DNA of 64,000 nt. Origin: JABFSS01 sp964449445 (GTDB lineage: Bacteria; Patescibacteriota; Gracilibacteria; Peribacterales; Peribacteraceae). Position 1 is the first letter of the stretch. Each line of letters starts with the position of its first letter. The notes under the pieces were generated by a model, which saw only the letters and a list, made by a program, of their open reading frames with translations, made no database searches and had not been told where the DNA came from. Position numbers and translations under genes: made by a program. Where the stretch lies: assembly GCA_964449445.1 (NCBI GenBank), contig CAYUZT010000001.1, positions 1 to 64,000 on the forward strand, written 5' to 3'. Positions 50,312 through 58,219 of this stretch are shown here, piece after piece.

Positions 50312-51637
50312 GTGCAGGATATTACGTACCGCTCACAGGCATTCTTGGATGAAGTCACCGGGCACAAGGATAAGCACGTTCACCTGATCTTAATCGCGAC
50401 CAAGCCCGATATCATCAAACAAGTCCCTCTTTATAAAGAGTTACAGAAACGAGGACACTGTGTCGTTCTCGGGCACACCGGTCAGCATTACGACGAGAAC
50501 TTGAGCGGAGGGATGCTCAAGGAGTTCGGTGTGCAGCCCGATTTCAATTTGAACGTGCGTGGGACGATGTACGAAGTGGTCAGTCAGATTATTGGGCGAC
50601 TGGGGTATGTGATGAGTGAGCTCAAAAAGAAGGGCAAGATCGTGATTCCATACGTGCACGGCGATACGACCACGGCGATGGCGGCGAGTAATAGTGGGTT
50701 CTGCCTCGGATTCAGTTCTGTCCATGTGGAGGCAGGCATCAGAACTCTGACTCCCCGATATAGTGAAAAGTGGAAAGTGGAAAGTGGAAAGTGGAACGTA
50801 GACGACTGGCATCACTTTCTCCAAGACAGGAAGAACTGGGAGCGCGGATCTCTTGAACCGTACCCCGAGCAATTCAATACGCGTTGCTCCGAAGCTGCGA
50901 CGGGGATTCACTTGGCTCCTGTGGAGCTTGATCGGGAGTTTATGCTGAGTGAAGGGTTCGCTGACGATCGTATCTTCGTCGTCGGTAACTCCGTCGTGGA
51001 TGCCACAATGGAAGCGATGGGGAGGATCAAAGATTCCACGGTCTTCGATCGGCATCCCATTCTCAAAGATGGTGATTTTGTTCGCTTCTGCATTCACCGT
51101 CGTGAAAACTGTCTGAGTGAGCGTCGCTTCCGCGCAATTTACGGTGCGATGAAGGCTCTTATAGAAGAGGGGAGGAAAGTTCTGCTCATCTCCATGATTC
51201 AGACCGATGCGGCATTCGAGCGATTCGGACTCAAAGAAGAAGTGAAAGCGCTCGCTAAGGAACATCCGAACTTCGTCTACTCACCCGTCTGGGCGGAGTA
51301 TGTGGATGTGGTAGCAGCAATGAGCAAAGCAGCCGTCTGCGCGACGGATTCGGGATCCATGCAGGAAGAAATGAACGCGATGAGCATCCCGTGCGTCACG
51401 CTCCGTTTTGGTTCCGATCGCAGTGAATCGATTCTCTGTGGCGGAAACATCATCGCGCCGCCGGTGGACAGCGATCTCATCAAGAACATCATCACGTTTG
51501 CGTGGGATAACAAAGCGATGCGCAAGGCACCCAAGATTTACGGGAAGGATGTGAGTGCGAAGTGTATTGATGCGGTAGAAAAGGTGCTGAAGGAAGGGGA
51601 AGTGTTCAGAAATGAGGAAGAGAGGCTGCAGTTGTAG
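50312..51637 (+). CDS. UDP-N-acetylglucosamine 2-epimerase (WecB-like)
   Basis: 441 residues from GTG at 50312, which sits six bases after TACGCT; a TTG 27 bases earlier is in frame. GHTGQHYDENLSGGMLKEF, VHGDTTTAMAAS, SSVHVEAGIRT, IHRRENCLSERRF and TDSGSMQEEMNAM are the family motifs. It forms UDP-ManNAc from UDP-GlcNAc by the non-hydrolysing route. A GTGGAAA heptad array encodes an added WKVESGKW segment (about 150-161) in a loop after the HVEAGIRT motif. The stop codon lies in the next array. Confidence 0.9.
   Translation: MQDITYRSQAFLDEVTGHKDKHVHLILIATKPDIIKQVPLYKELQKRGHCVVLGHTGQHYDENLSGGMLKEFGVQPDFNLNVRGTMYEVVSQIIGRLGYVMSELKKKGKIVIPYVHGDTTTAMAASNSGFCLGFSSVHVEAGIRTLTPRYSEKWKVESGKWNVDDWHHFLQDRKNWERGSLEPYPEQFNTRCSEAATGIHLAPVELDREFMLSEGFADDRIFVVGNSVVDATMEAMGRIKDSTVFDRHPILKDGDFVRFCIHRRENCLSERRFRAIYGAMKALIEEGRKVLLISMIQTDAAFERFGLKEEVKALAKEHPNFVYSPVWAEYVDVVAAMSKAAVCATDSGSMQEEMNAMSIPCVTLRFGSDRSESILCGGNIIAPPVDSDLIKNIITFAWDNKAMRKAPKIYGKDVSAKCIDAVEKVLKEGEVFRNEEERLQL
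50768..50796 (+). repeat. GTGGAAA heptad array inside the WecB-like gene
   Basis: Four GTGGAAA units in frame; no opposite arm seen within the gene. The same words recur as an inverted pair in the O-antigen-ligase-like gene at 52.94 kb. Confidence 0.85.
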
Positions 51638-51722
51638 GAAATAGGAATTAGGAATTAGGAGTTAGGAGTCTGAAAAAGTATCCTATTTTCCTAACTCCTA
51701 ACTCCTAACTCCTAACTCCTCA
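51634..51722. repeat. Inverted heptad repeat, TTAGGAG family
   Basis: The left arm (51634-51669) has TAGGAATTAGGAGTTAGGAG. The right arm (51680-51722) has four CCTAACT units. They share 14 complementary bases or more. It fills the gap between the WecB-like stop (inside the left arm) and the O-antigen-ligase-like start. Confidence 0.92.
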
Positions 51723-51724
51723 GC

Positions 51725-53155
51725 ATGTCTCGTCTCCGCGAATCACTCACACTCGTCCTCATTACTCTCCTGCCGTTTCACGCTCTTCTCGTGACGGTGG
51801 GAACAAAGATGTTAGTTGGACCTGGACATGCACCGATGACGATGCTTGCAGGGTGGAAAGAAGGATTGCTCGCGGTGATTTTGCTAATTGCAGCGCTGGA
51901 ATTTTTGCGGAAGCCTTCATTCAAGATTGACCTGATCGATGGGTTGATTATCGCGCTGCTCGCACTTGCGTTCATCATTCCCAGTACAAACTTCCTCTTC
52001 GGTTTCAAGTACGACTTTATCCCACTTGTCGCATTTCTGATCCTCCGACGTGTAGCGTGGTCAGATTGGTTTTGGATGCGCGCAGAAAGCGCGCTCTTAT
52101 TTGTCGGGGGGATAGTCGCTGCGTATGGCATCCTCACGTTCTTCCTTCCAGACAGCTTCTTTGCCTTCCTGGGCTATTCTGATGCTCATTCACTCTATCT
52201 TCCCGATCGGCCGCTTGCCGCATTCCAACAGATCAGCGGCAGCAGCATTCGACGGATTCAGAGTACGTTCAGCGGGCCGAATCAATTTGGCATATGGCTG
52301 CTCATACCGCTCGCCATTGTTGCGAGTTATGGATTACGGGTTATGAGAAATCCGAAACCCGAAACTCGAAACTCGAAACTTTTTCAGATGCTTGTGGTGT
52401 GCGGACTTATGCTCGTTGCTCTTTTTCTTTCATTCTCGCGGTCTGCGTGGATTGCCACATTCGTTCTGGCGTGCGTGACGGCGTCCTCGCTTGTTCCCCG
52501 CAGAATTTTCCCACAAATGCTCACGGGCATTCTTGCGATTGTGATGATCGTTGGCGTCGCTCTCTCGGTTCTCGCGCCAGCGGTGTTCGTTCGGAAAATA
52601 TCCCTGATCGGGCACATCGAGAGGCCGATCCAGGCAATGCAGCTGATTATGCAGAACCCTTTGGGTATGGGTCTTGGGTCCGCCGGACCTGCATCCAACC
52701 GCACGCATGAGCCATGTGTGCATCTGGAACGTGGTGCCGATCCCTCGTGGGCCAAAAGCAACCCATCGCTGTGCGTGTTTGTTGGGAAAACCCAGGTGCA
52801 GCCGGCTGATCACGTATGCAGTTGTCCGGTATTGCCGGAGAATTGGTACCTCCAAGTCGGCGTCGAGATGGGAGTGCTTGGGTTTTTGTTGTATGGAGGT
52901 TTAATTTTCCTGATTCTGCGCCGACTTGCAGTAATAAGTGGAAAGAGGAAAGAGGAAAGTGATAAGAATATTTTCCACTTTCCACTTTCCACTTTTCTCT
53001 TCTTCTTGGGAATTTCGATAGCCGCACTCTTCCTCCACGCATGGGAAGATTCGGCGGTGGCATATACGGCGTGGGTAGTTGTTGCTGTTGCTCTTACGAA
53101 AAAGGCAGGGTTCACTTTCCGGGAAAATAATATCTCTCATGCAACCAAAACATGA
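51725..53155 (+). CDS. O-antigen ligase/polymerase-like membrane protein
   Basis: 476 residues, about 11-12 membrane helices. The periplasmic loop region after STFSGPNQFGIWL (about 180) and the second large loop (SNRTHEPCVHLERGADPSWAK...LPENWYLQVGVEMGVLG) match the Wzy/WaaL O-antigen-ligase superfamily. Two loops (about 200-219 and 404-425) are encoded by heptad repeats. It could polymerise or ligate the glycan made by the cluster. The 3' end overlaps the convergent orphan by 44 bases. Confidence 0.85.
   Translation: MSRLRESLTLVLITLLPFHALLVTVGTKMLVGPGHAPMTMLAGWKEGLLAVILLIAALEFLRKPSFKIDLIDGLIIALLALAFIIPSTNFLFGFKYDFIPLVAFLILRRVAWSDWFWMRAESALLFVGGIVAAYGILTFFLPDSFFAFLGYSDAHSLYLPDRPLAAFQQISGSSIRRIQSTFSGPNQFGIWLLIPLAIVASYGLRVMRNPKPETRNSKLFQMLVVCGLMLVALFLSFSRSAWIATFVLACVTASSLVPRRIFPQMLTGILAIVMIVGVALSVLAPAVFVRKISLIGHIERPIQAMQLIMQNPLGMGLGSAGPASNRTHEPCVHLERGADPSWAKSNPSLCVFVGKTQVQPADHVCSCPVLPENWYLQVGVEMGVLGFLLYGGLIFLILRRLAVISGKRKEESDKNIFHFPLSTFLFFLGISIAALFLHAWEDSAVAYTAWVVVAVALTKKAGFTFRENNISHATKT
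52326..52382. repeat. Heptad repeat inside the O-antigen-ligase-like gene, first
   Basis: TTATGGATTACGGGTTATGA words are followed by CCGAAACTCGAAACTCGAAA (unit CGAAACT). It encodes the loop NPKPETRNSK. Confidence 0.7.
52938..53001. repeat. Inverted GTGGAAA heptad repeat inside the same gene, second
   Basis: AGTGGAAAGAGGAAAGAGG on the left; TTCCACTTTCCACTTTCCAC on the right; about 15-base loop. It encodes SGKRKEESDKN...HFPLSTF between two helices. Confidence 0.88.
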
Positions 53156-53483
53156 GACTCATGACATAGAAACGAGCTACTGCAGTTGCTTGCAAGGACG
53201 GCGGGAATTTATTTGCTGTTATCCATTGTGATGCTTGGTCCGCAACTTTTTCTTCGATTTCATCGCTTTGCGCGTCGTAGTCTTGAAGGGGTTTTAATTC
53301 CTGATTCGTTGTGTTGTAAACCATGCTTCGCGATGCTGAAATGAATGCCATGTGGAGAATTTGCATGCGCTTATTTTTCTCTTCTATCGACGCATAGGAA
53401 GGTAGATGGTGCAAACACTTTGGACCACTCGATTCTGTGAGTATTTTTTGATAGATGCCTTCTATGGTCTCGGGAATTTCCAT
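53112..53483 (-). CDS. Orphan hypothetical protein overlapping the O-antigen-ligase-like gene
   Basis: 123 residues from ATG at 53483, nine bases after a TACACT hexamer (TTGCTG-16-TACACT). Helical, no recognised family (IEEKNKRMQILHMAFISASRSMV). The last 14 residues (ending HERYYFPGK) are read antisense from the end of the convergent membrane protein gene, as in the ahcY orphans. Confidence 0.5.
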   Translation of the reverse strand: MEIPETIEGIYQKILTESSGPKCLHHLPSYASIEEKNKRMQILHMAFISASRSMVYNTTNQELKPLQDYDAQSDEIEEKVADQASQWITANKFPPSLQATAVARFYVMSLMFWLHERYYFPGK

Positions 53484-53492
53484 GGGTCGGCC

Positions 53493-53520
53493 AGTGTAGT
53501 ACATACCAATGTTTCAGCAA
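53493..53520 (-). promoter_or_regulatory. Promoter of the orphan at 53483
   Basis: Minus-strand TTGCTG (53515-53520), 16-base spacer, TACACT (53493-53498). Confidence 0.45.
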
Positions 53521-53554
53521 TGAATTTGTTGAAAGCTTCCGGTACACTCCACCT

Positions 53555-55369
53555 ATGGTTCATCAGGGTTCCATTGTTATCCTCGACTTTGGAGGTCAAT
53601 ACGCACACCTCATCGCCAATCGTGTTCGTCGCCTGGGGGCGTATTCGGAGATCCGCGTTGCCGAAACTCCGGCGAGTGAGCTGAAAGGAGCGGCGGGGAT
53701 AATTTTGAGTGGAGGGCCGCAGAGTGTGTATGAGAAGGGGAGTCCGCAGGCGGATCACGGCATCTTCGAGCTCGGTATTCCCATTCTCGGGCTCTGCTAC
53801 GGTCACCAGTGGCTTGCACACGCGCTCAATGGAAAAGTGAGTCCGGGGAAAACGAAAGAGTATGGTCATACGATGCTCACGCGGACGGGAGAGCCCGCGA
53901 TTTTTACAGGACTTCCCGAGCAATTCACCGTCTGGATGTCGCATGGGGATGAAGTCACGGCATTGCCGAAGGGTTTCACGTCGACTGCGAAGTCCGCAGT
54001 CTGCTCCGTTGCCGCGATGGCGAATGAGAGCAGGAAGATCTACGGCATTCAGTTCCATATTGAAGTGACGCATACGGAACACGGGATGGAAATCCTCAAA
54101 AAGTTCGTGGAAATCTGTAAACCTGCTCCCTGGGCGATCGATTCCTTTACCGATCATGTCGGTGGCGAAATGAAAAAAGAAGTCGGGAAGAAAAAAGTGT
54201 TCATGCTGGTCTCGGGAGGAGTCGATTCAACCGTCGCATTCACGCTCCTCAACAAAGTCCTCGGTCCTTCACGAGTCCAGGGGCTGCTCGTCGATACGGG
54301 ATTGATGCGCAAAAGGGAGATTGAGCAGATCACGGCAGCGTTTAAGAAGCTCAAGATCAAAAACCTGCATGTGGAAGATGCATCGGAGGAGTTCTTCAAG
54401 AATTTGAAAGGAATCTATGATCCGGAAGAGAAACGGAAGATCATCGGGCGGACATTTTTGCATGTGCAGAAGCGAGTGAGTGGAAGGATGGGACTCGCGG
54501 GACCGGGCTCGGGACCGGGCACAGATGAGTGGATGTTGGGACAGGGGACGATTTACCCCGATACCATTGAGACAGGTGGATCGCGACATGCGGATCAGAT
54601 CAAAACGCACCATAACCGAGTCGACGTTATCCAGAAGATGATTGATGCAGGAGAGGTGATAGAGCCGCTGAAAGAATTATATAAGGATGAAGTCCGGATG
54701 CTCGGCGAGGAGTTGGGGCTTCCGAAGGAATTGGTATGGAGGCATCCGTTTCCGGGGCCGGGGCTTGGGGTGAGGATACTTTGTACGACGGGACCGGGAC
54801 CGGGACCGGGCTCGGGTTCGGATGCGGGGAAAGAAATCACGTTGCCTCATGCTGTGCTGCCTGTTCGATCCGTCGGAGTGCAGGGAGATGGGAGAACATA
54901 TCGCCACGCAATGGCGTTCTTCTCGCGTCATCCGTGCAAAGTCACGCCCGAGCACAAGATGCTTGCGACATCGATTCCCAATAGCAATAAGGAGATCAAC
55001 CGAGTGCTCCTCTGTACCAGTCACGAGAAGCCAGTGGAGTTCACCGTGATTCCGGGGTACATCACGCGCGAACGCGCGGAGCTTTTGCGCGAGGCCGATG
55101 CGATCGTGAGTGAGGAAATGCGCGCGGCAGATCTCTATTCAGTCATCTGGCAATTTCCAGTTGTTCTCCTCCCGTTTGGTGCAAAGAAAGGCAACGAGTC
55201 AATCGTGCTGCGGCCGATCGTTTCCGTTGATGCGATGACGGCAAATGCTTTTCTGCTCGATGAAGTGACGCTCGAAACGATCACCCGACGTCTCCTTGAT
55301 CTCCAAGGCATCGATGCCGTCTTCATTGATCTGACGAACAAGCCGCCGGGGACGATTGAGTGGGAGTGA
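53555..55369 (+). CDS. guaA: GMP synthase (glutamine-hydrolysing)
   Basis: 604 residues. Class I amidotransferase domain: GLCYGHQ with Cys81, and QFHIEVTHTEHG with His/Glu. ATP pyrophosphatase P-loop: SGGVDSTVA near 217. The C-terminal dimerisation part is longer than in common bacterial GuaA (about 525) and contains VRSVGVQGDGRTYRH and a later DLTNKPPGTIEWE, which recall the longer eukaryotic-type GMPS. Two GPG-rich insertions come from GGACCG words (about 314-322 and 412-422). A TACACT hexamer ends six bases before the ATG. Confidence 0.95.
   Translation: MVHQGSIVILDFGGQYAHLIANRVRRLGAYSEIRVAETPASELKGAAGIILSGGPQSVYEKGSPQADHGIFELGIPILGLCYGHQWLAHALNGKVSPGKTKEYGHTMLTRTGEPAIFTGLPEQFTVWMSHGDEVTALPKGFTSTAKSAVCSVAAMANESRKIYGIQFHIEVTHTEHGMEILKKFVEICKPAPWAIDSFTDHVGGEMKKEVGKKKVFMLVSGGVDSTVAFTLLNKVLGPSRVQGLLVDTGLMRKREIEQITAAFKKLKIKNLHVEDASEEFFKNLKGIYDPEEKRKIIGRTFLHVQKRVSGRMGLAGPGSGPGTDEWMLGQGTIYPDTIETGGSRHADQIKTHHNRVDVIQKMIDAGEVIEPLKELYKDEVRMLGEELGLPKELVWRHPFPGPGLGVRILCTTGPGPGPGSGSDAGKEITLPHAVLPVRSVGVQGDGRTYRHAMAFFSRHPCKVTPEHKMLATSIPNSNKEINRVLLCTSHEKPVEFTVIPGYITRERAELLREADAIVSEEMRAADLYSVIWQFPVVLLPFGAKKGNESIVLRPIVSVDAMTANAFLLDEVTLETITRRLLDLQGIDAVFIDLTNKPPGTIEWE
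54498..54520 (+). repeat. GGACCG-word insertion inside guaA, first
   Basis: In-frame words GGGACCGGGCTCGGGACCGG encode AGPGSGPG between the FLHVQKRV helix and LGQGTIYPDTIE. Confidence 0.8.
54790..54820 (+). repeat. GGACCG-word insertion inside guaA, second
   Basis: GGGACC repeated three times followed by GGGCTCGGGTTCGG; encodes GPGPGPGSGS just after the PFPGPGLGVRIL segment. Confidence 0.8.
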
Positions 55370-55447
55370 TTTTGTGCGGTTTCTCGACTTTTTGGACTTG
55401 CGCGGACATGCACAGAGTATAGGCAATCCGCTACACTGCGTACTCTC

Positions 55448-56020
55448 ATGCAGCAGCAACTTTCGGAAGAAGAACTCCAGCGGCTCGTGACGCTTGCCAA
55501 GGACGGGGATACCGACGCGTTCGAGAAGCTGTACCTGCAATTCTTCCTGCCCATCTACCGGTACACCGCCTTCCGCGTCTCGTCCGAAGCCGCGGAGGAC
55601 ATTGTCGCGGACGTCTTCGTGAAAGCGTGGGAGAAGCTGCATCAGTACAAGCCGCACAAAGGAGTGCCGTTCGGCGCGTGGCTGTTTCGCATCGCGCGTC
55701 ATACGGTGATCGATACATACCGGCGCGACCGTGATTTTGAAGAAGTGTCCGAAGACCTTGCGGATCCCGATACGTTCAACCGCGCCGATACCGCAACGCG
55801 CAACCGGGACATTTTGCGCATCGTCCGCGAGGCGCTCGATCAGCTTCCTCGACGCTACAGGGAAATTCTCGTCCTATCGTACATTGCAAACCTTCCTCAT
55901 CATGAGGTGGCGCGGGTTCTGCGGATGACCGAGGGAGGGGTGCGAACGCTCAAATTCCGGGCGCTCCGTAAGCTGGAAGCGCTGCTGCCGCCCGATATCA
56001 ACGACCGGTCTCCCGTGTAA
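55448..56020 (+). CDS. ECF-family RNA polymerase sigma factor
   Basis: 190 residues. Region 2 is FEKLYLQFFLPIYRYTAFRV...AEDIVADVFVKAWEKL (about 25-65), followed by FGAWLFRIARHTVIDTYRR. Region 4 is LDQLPRRYREILVLSYIANLPHHEVARVLRMTEGGVRTLKFRALRKL (helix-turn-helix). It directs RNA polymerase to a stress or envelope regulon. The next gene, 78 bases downstream, is a membrane protein with a FecR-like domain, a plausible regulator. Confidence 0.93.
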   Translation: MQQQLSEEELQRLVTLAKDGDTDAFEKLYLQFFLPIYRYTAFRVSSEAAEDIVADVFVKAWEKLHQYKPHKGVPFGAWLFRIARHTVIDTYRRDRDFEEVSEDLADPDTFNRADTATRNRDILRIVREALDQLPRRYREILVLSYIANLPHHEVARVLRMTEGGVRTLKFRALRKLEALLPPDINDRSPV

Positions 56021-56098
56021 TCCTGCCCATTTTGATCACCTTTTTGCCTCAACTTGCTGTAACAGAAGCCCGATTCGTCCGTTTTCACTCTTGCACAG

Positions 56099-58102
56099 AT
56101 GCCCTTCATTCATCCTCCATCCCCGGCGTCCCGACGGACTGAACAATTGCTTCAGCGCCTGGAGTCGGACCTGACGCCATCAAGCGATGCACAGGAGCGC
56201 GTGCAGCGCATGGTGCGCGGCAAGCTTCGTGCTCCGGACCTCCTTGTAGAAATCCGCGAATCACTCCTGCCCGAGCGAAGCGTCGTGATGCGTTTGTGGG
56301 CACAGGTTCTCTCGTCCATCGATCCTCTTCGCACACTTTCGGTCTGGGAACGCCTGCGTGAGTCGCTGCGTCCCGCGGATCATCTTCGTGAAGCGATCTG
56401 GAGTCGTTTCTCCAGCCGGCTTCACCCCGCGTACGTGCCTGCGTCGGTTTCGCGCCCATTCAAATGGGTGGCGGCATTCGCGATCGTGCTCGTCGGCGTG
56501 CGCGTCAGTTCGCTCCTGGTATTGGCGCCCACATCCATTGCGGAATCGTCGGTCATGCTCCTCTCGCAGCGCGGAGACGTAGAAGTGCTCACTCAGCCCG
56601 GTCCTTTCTGGCAACAAGTGCTCCGTGGCAGAAGCGAACTGGCGCTCCTTTCGCCAACGTATCTCCAAACGCAGCAGGGCACGGCGACCATCATCCACCA
56701 TGACGATGCGGTCTTTCGCTTTGCGGCACACACACGCGGTCAGCTGCGCGATCTGTCCGACCGGCCGGGAGCGGCGCATCAGGAGACGACTATTGCCCTG
56801 GAAGACGGAGAACTGTGGGTACTGGGCCTCGTCCCCAAGAACATCCGCGCGATCACGGTCCTTACAAGCCAGGGCCGCGTGATGGTTCACGAAGGAAGCG
56901 TCTCGATTCGGCAGCAAGCAGGATCGGTCACTATTCGTGTCTTCGATCGCAGTGCCGTCGTCTGGCGCCACGGCAAGCAACTCCCGCTCGTGACCGGCGA
57001 GCAGGTCACCCTGACTAAGGATAGCACGCTTCTTGCGACGGACATGGATCCCGCGCAATTCCACGAGTCGTGGGTGGCGGGCAACCTCAGCTTCGATGCG
57101 GCGCACCAGCGGGCGATTGCCCAACTCCAGCAGGAACGCCGCGCAGCTAGCGCGGGGATTCTTCCGGGTACCGCGTTCTATCCGGTCAAACGCCTGGCGG
57201 AAACCGTCGATGTCCTTCTTTCCTTTACCGAAGAAGAGCGCGCGCGGAAGCTGATCACACAGGCCAACACGCGTTTGAATGAAGCTGCGGCCTTGCTGCA
57301 GACCGGTGGCGAAACAGAGGCGCAGGTGGCCCTTGATGAATACAAAGACACGCTGCTCAAAGTCGCGAGTGGTTCGGGAGGCAGTTCCCTGGTCCAGTCC
57401 CTCATCCAAACAGAAGTGGTGGAAGGCGGCACGGCGGCGGTGGGAGCCGCGCTCCCCGGAGACCAGGCCTATGCGCTCAAGCAGGCTGTCGATGATACCA
57501 TCGCTTCTTTCCCTGCCACAGTCGCCAAACCTGCCAATATGGAAGGCGAGACATTGCTCGATGAGCTTGTCGCCGTGAAGCGGCAGGTGGAAGAGGGGAA
57601 TATCGCGGACGCGAAGGAGAAGCTCACCGAACTCACCACGACGATCGCCTCTTTGGAAACCACTGGATCGCTCGCTCTCGTGTCGCTGGAAGTCCGGGAG
57701 GAAGCAAAAGCGGTTGCAGAGCAGGTGGCCATCGCCGTCGAGGGGCCGACGCAGGGGATTGGCTTGAGCCTTGGAGCGCCTCCCAAAGAAGTAGTTCTTC
57801 CACGGCATTATTCGCGCATTCAACTGACACGACCGCTCACGCAGGAGCAGGTGACGGCAAAGGCGCAGGAAATCCGTGGCCGCATTTTCCTTTTCAGCAC
57901 CAAGAAGGCCCAGTATGACGCGCTCCAAGATCAACTCAGTCTGATTTCCAACCATCCCGATCACGGACGCATCCTGCGCGAACTCGCCAAAGTCCTCCCC
58001 CGCACGGGCCTCGCACAGAGAGTGCTGCGGCAGATTCGCACGGTGAGTGAACAGGTGCAGCAAGAGGTGACGGCCAGTGGGACGACGTCGACAGCACAGT
58101 AA
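56099..58102 (+). CDS. FecR-like and DUF5667-like membrane protein, probable sigma regulator
   Basis: 667 residues. A cytoplasmic N-terminus of about 120 residues (candidate anti-sigma region) precedes one membrane helix (about 122-142). Then comes a FecR-type beta domain (SQRGDVEVLTQPGPFW...IALEDGELWVLG..., EGSVSIRQQAGSVTIRVFDRSAVV). Further on, ASAGILPGTAFYPVKRLAETVDVLLSFTEEERARK matches the DUF5667 pattern (PGxxxYPxKR), followed by coiled helices. Pairs with the ECF sigma upstream. The anti-sigma role is inference. Confidence 0.75.
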   Translation: MPFIHPPSPASRRTEQLLQRLESDLTPSSDAQERVQRMVRGKLRAPDLLVEIRESLLPERSVVMRLWAQVLSSIDPLRTLSVWERLRESLRPADHLREAIWSRFSSRLHPAYVPASVSRPFKWVAAFAIVLVGVRVSSLLVLAPTSIAESSVMLLSQRGDVEVLTQPGPFWQQVLRGRSELALLSPTYLQTQQGTATIIHHDDAVFRFAAHTRGQLRDLSDRPGAAHQETTIALEDGELWVLGLVPKNIRAITVLTSQGRVMVHEGSVSIRQQAGSVTIRVFDRSAVVWRHGKQLPLVTGEQVTLTKDSTLLATDMDPAQFHESWVAGNLSFDAAHQRAIAQLQQERRAASAGILPGTAFYPVKRLAETVDVLLSFTEEERARKLITQANTRLNEAAALLQTGGETEAQVALDEYKDTLLKVASGSGGSSLVQSLIQTEVVEGGTAAVGAALPGDQAYALKQAVDDTIASFPATVAKPANMEGETLLDELVAVKRQVEEGNIADAKEKLTELTTTIASLETTGSLALVSLEVREEAKAVAEQVAIAVEGPTQGIGLSLGAPPKEVVLPRHYSRIQLTRPLTQEQVTAKAQEIRGRIFLFSTKKAQYDALQDQLSLISNHPDHGRILRELAKVLPRTGLAQRVLRQIRTVSEQVQQEVTASGTTSTAQ

Positions 58103-58110
58103 CGAATATG

Positions 58111-58170
58111 CTCGATAATTCGTTAATTCGTTAATTCGTTAACTCGTACACGAGTTATCGAGTTAACGAG
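58111..58170. repeat. Inverted octamer repeat, TTCGTTAA/GAGTTAAC family
   Basis: ATTCGTTAATTCGTTAATTC and TTAACTCGT on the left (58117-58147), ACGAGTTATCGAGTTAACGA on the right (58149-58168). These are the same words as the arrays flanking korA, 16 kb away. It lies between the FecR-like gene and efp. Confidence 0.88.
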
Positions 58171-58219
58171 CACGGCGTTCCTTGCATGATAGCCGTCGGA
58201 CAGTTACCCTCGGATCCCT

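Noticed and set aside
51634..51722. Inverted heptad arms read as a simple Rho-independent terminator
   Set aside because: There is no T run after the right arm, the arms extend directly to the next start codon, and similar structures occur inside coding sequences, so termination alone does not explain them.
54498..54820. Frameshifts or sequencing errors at the GGACCG words in guaA
   Set aside because: The frame stays open through both insertions and all downstream GuaA motifs follow in frame; unit number could still be misassembled.
56261..58063. 600-codon minus-strand open frame opposite the FecR-like gene
   Set aside because: It is the antisense shadow of a GC-rich gene: no family motif, and the plus-strand product has clear domains and follows its sigma factor.
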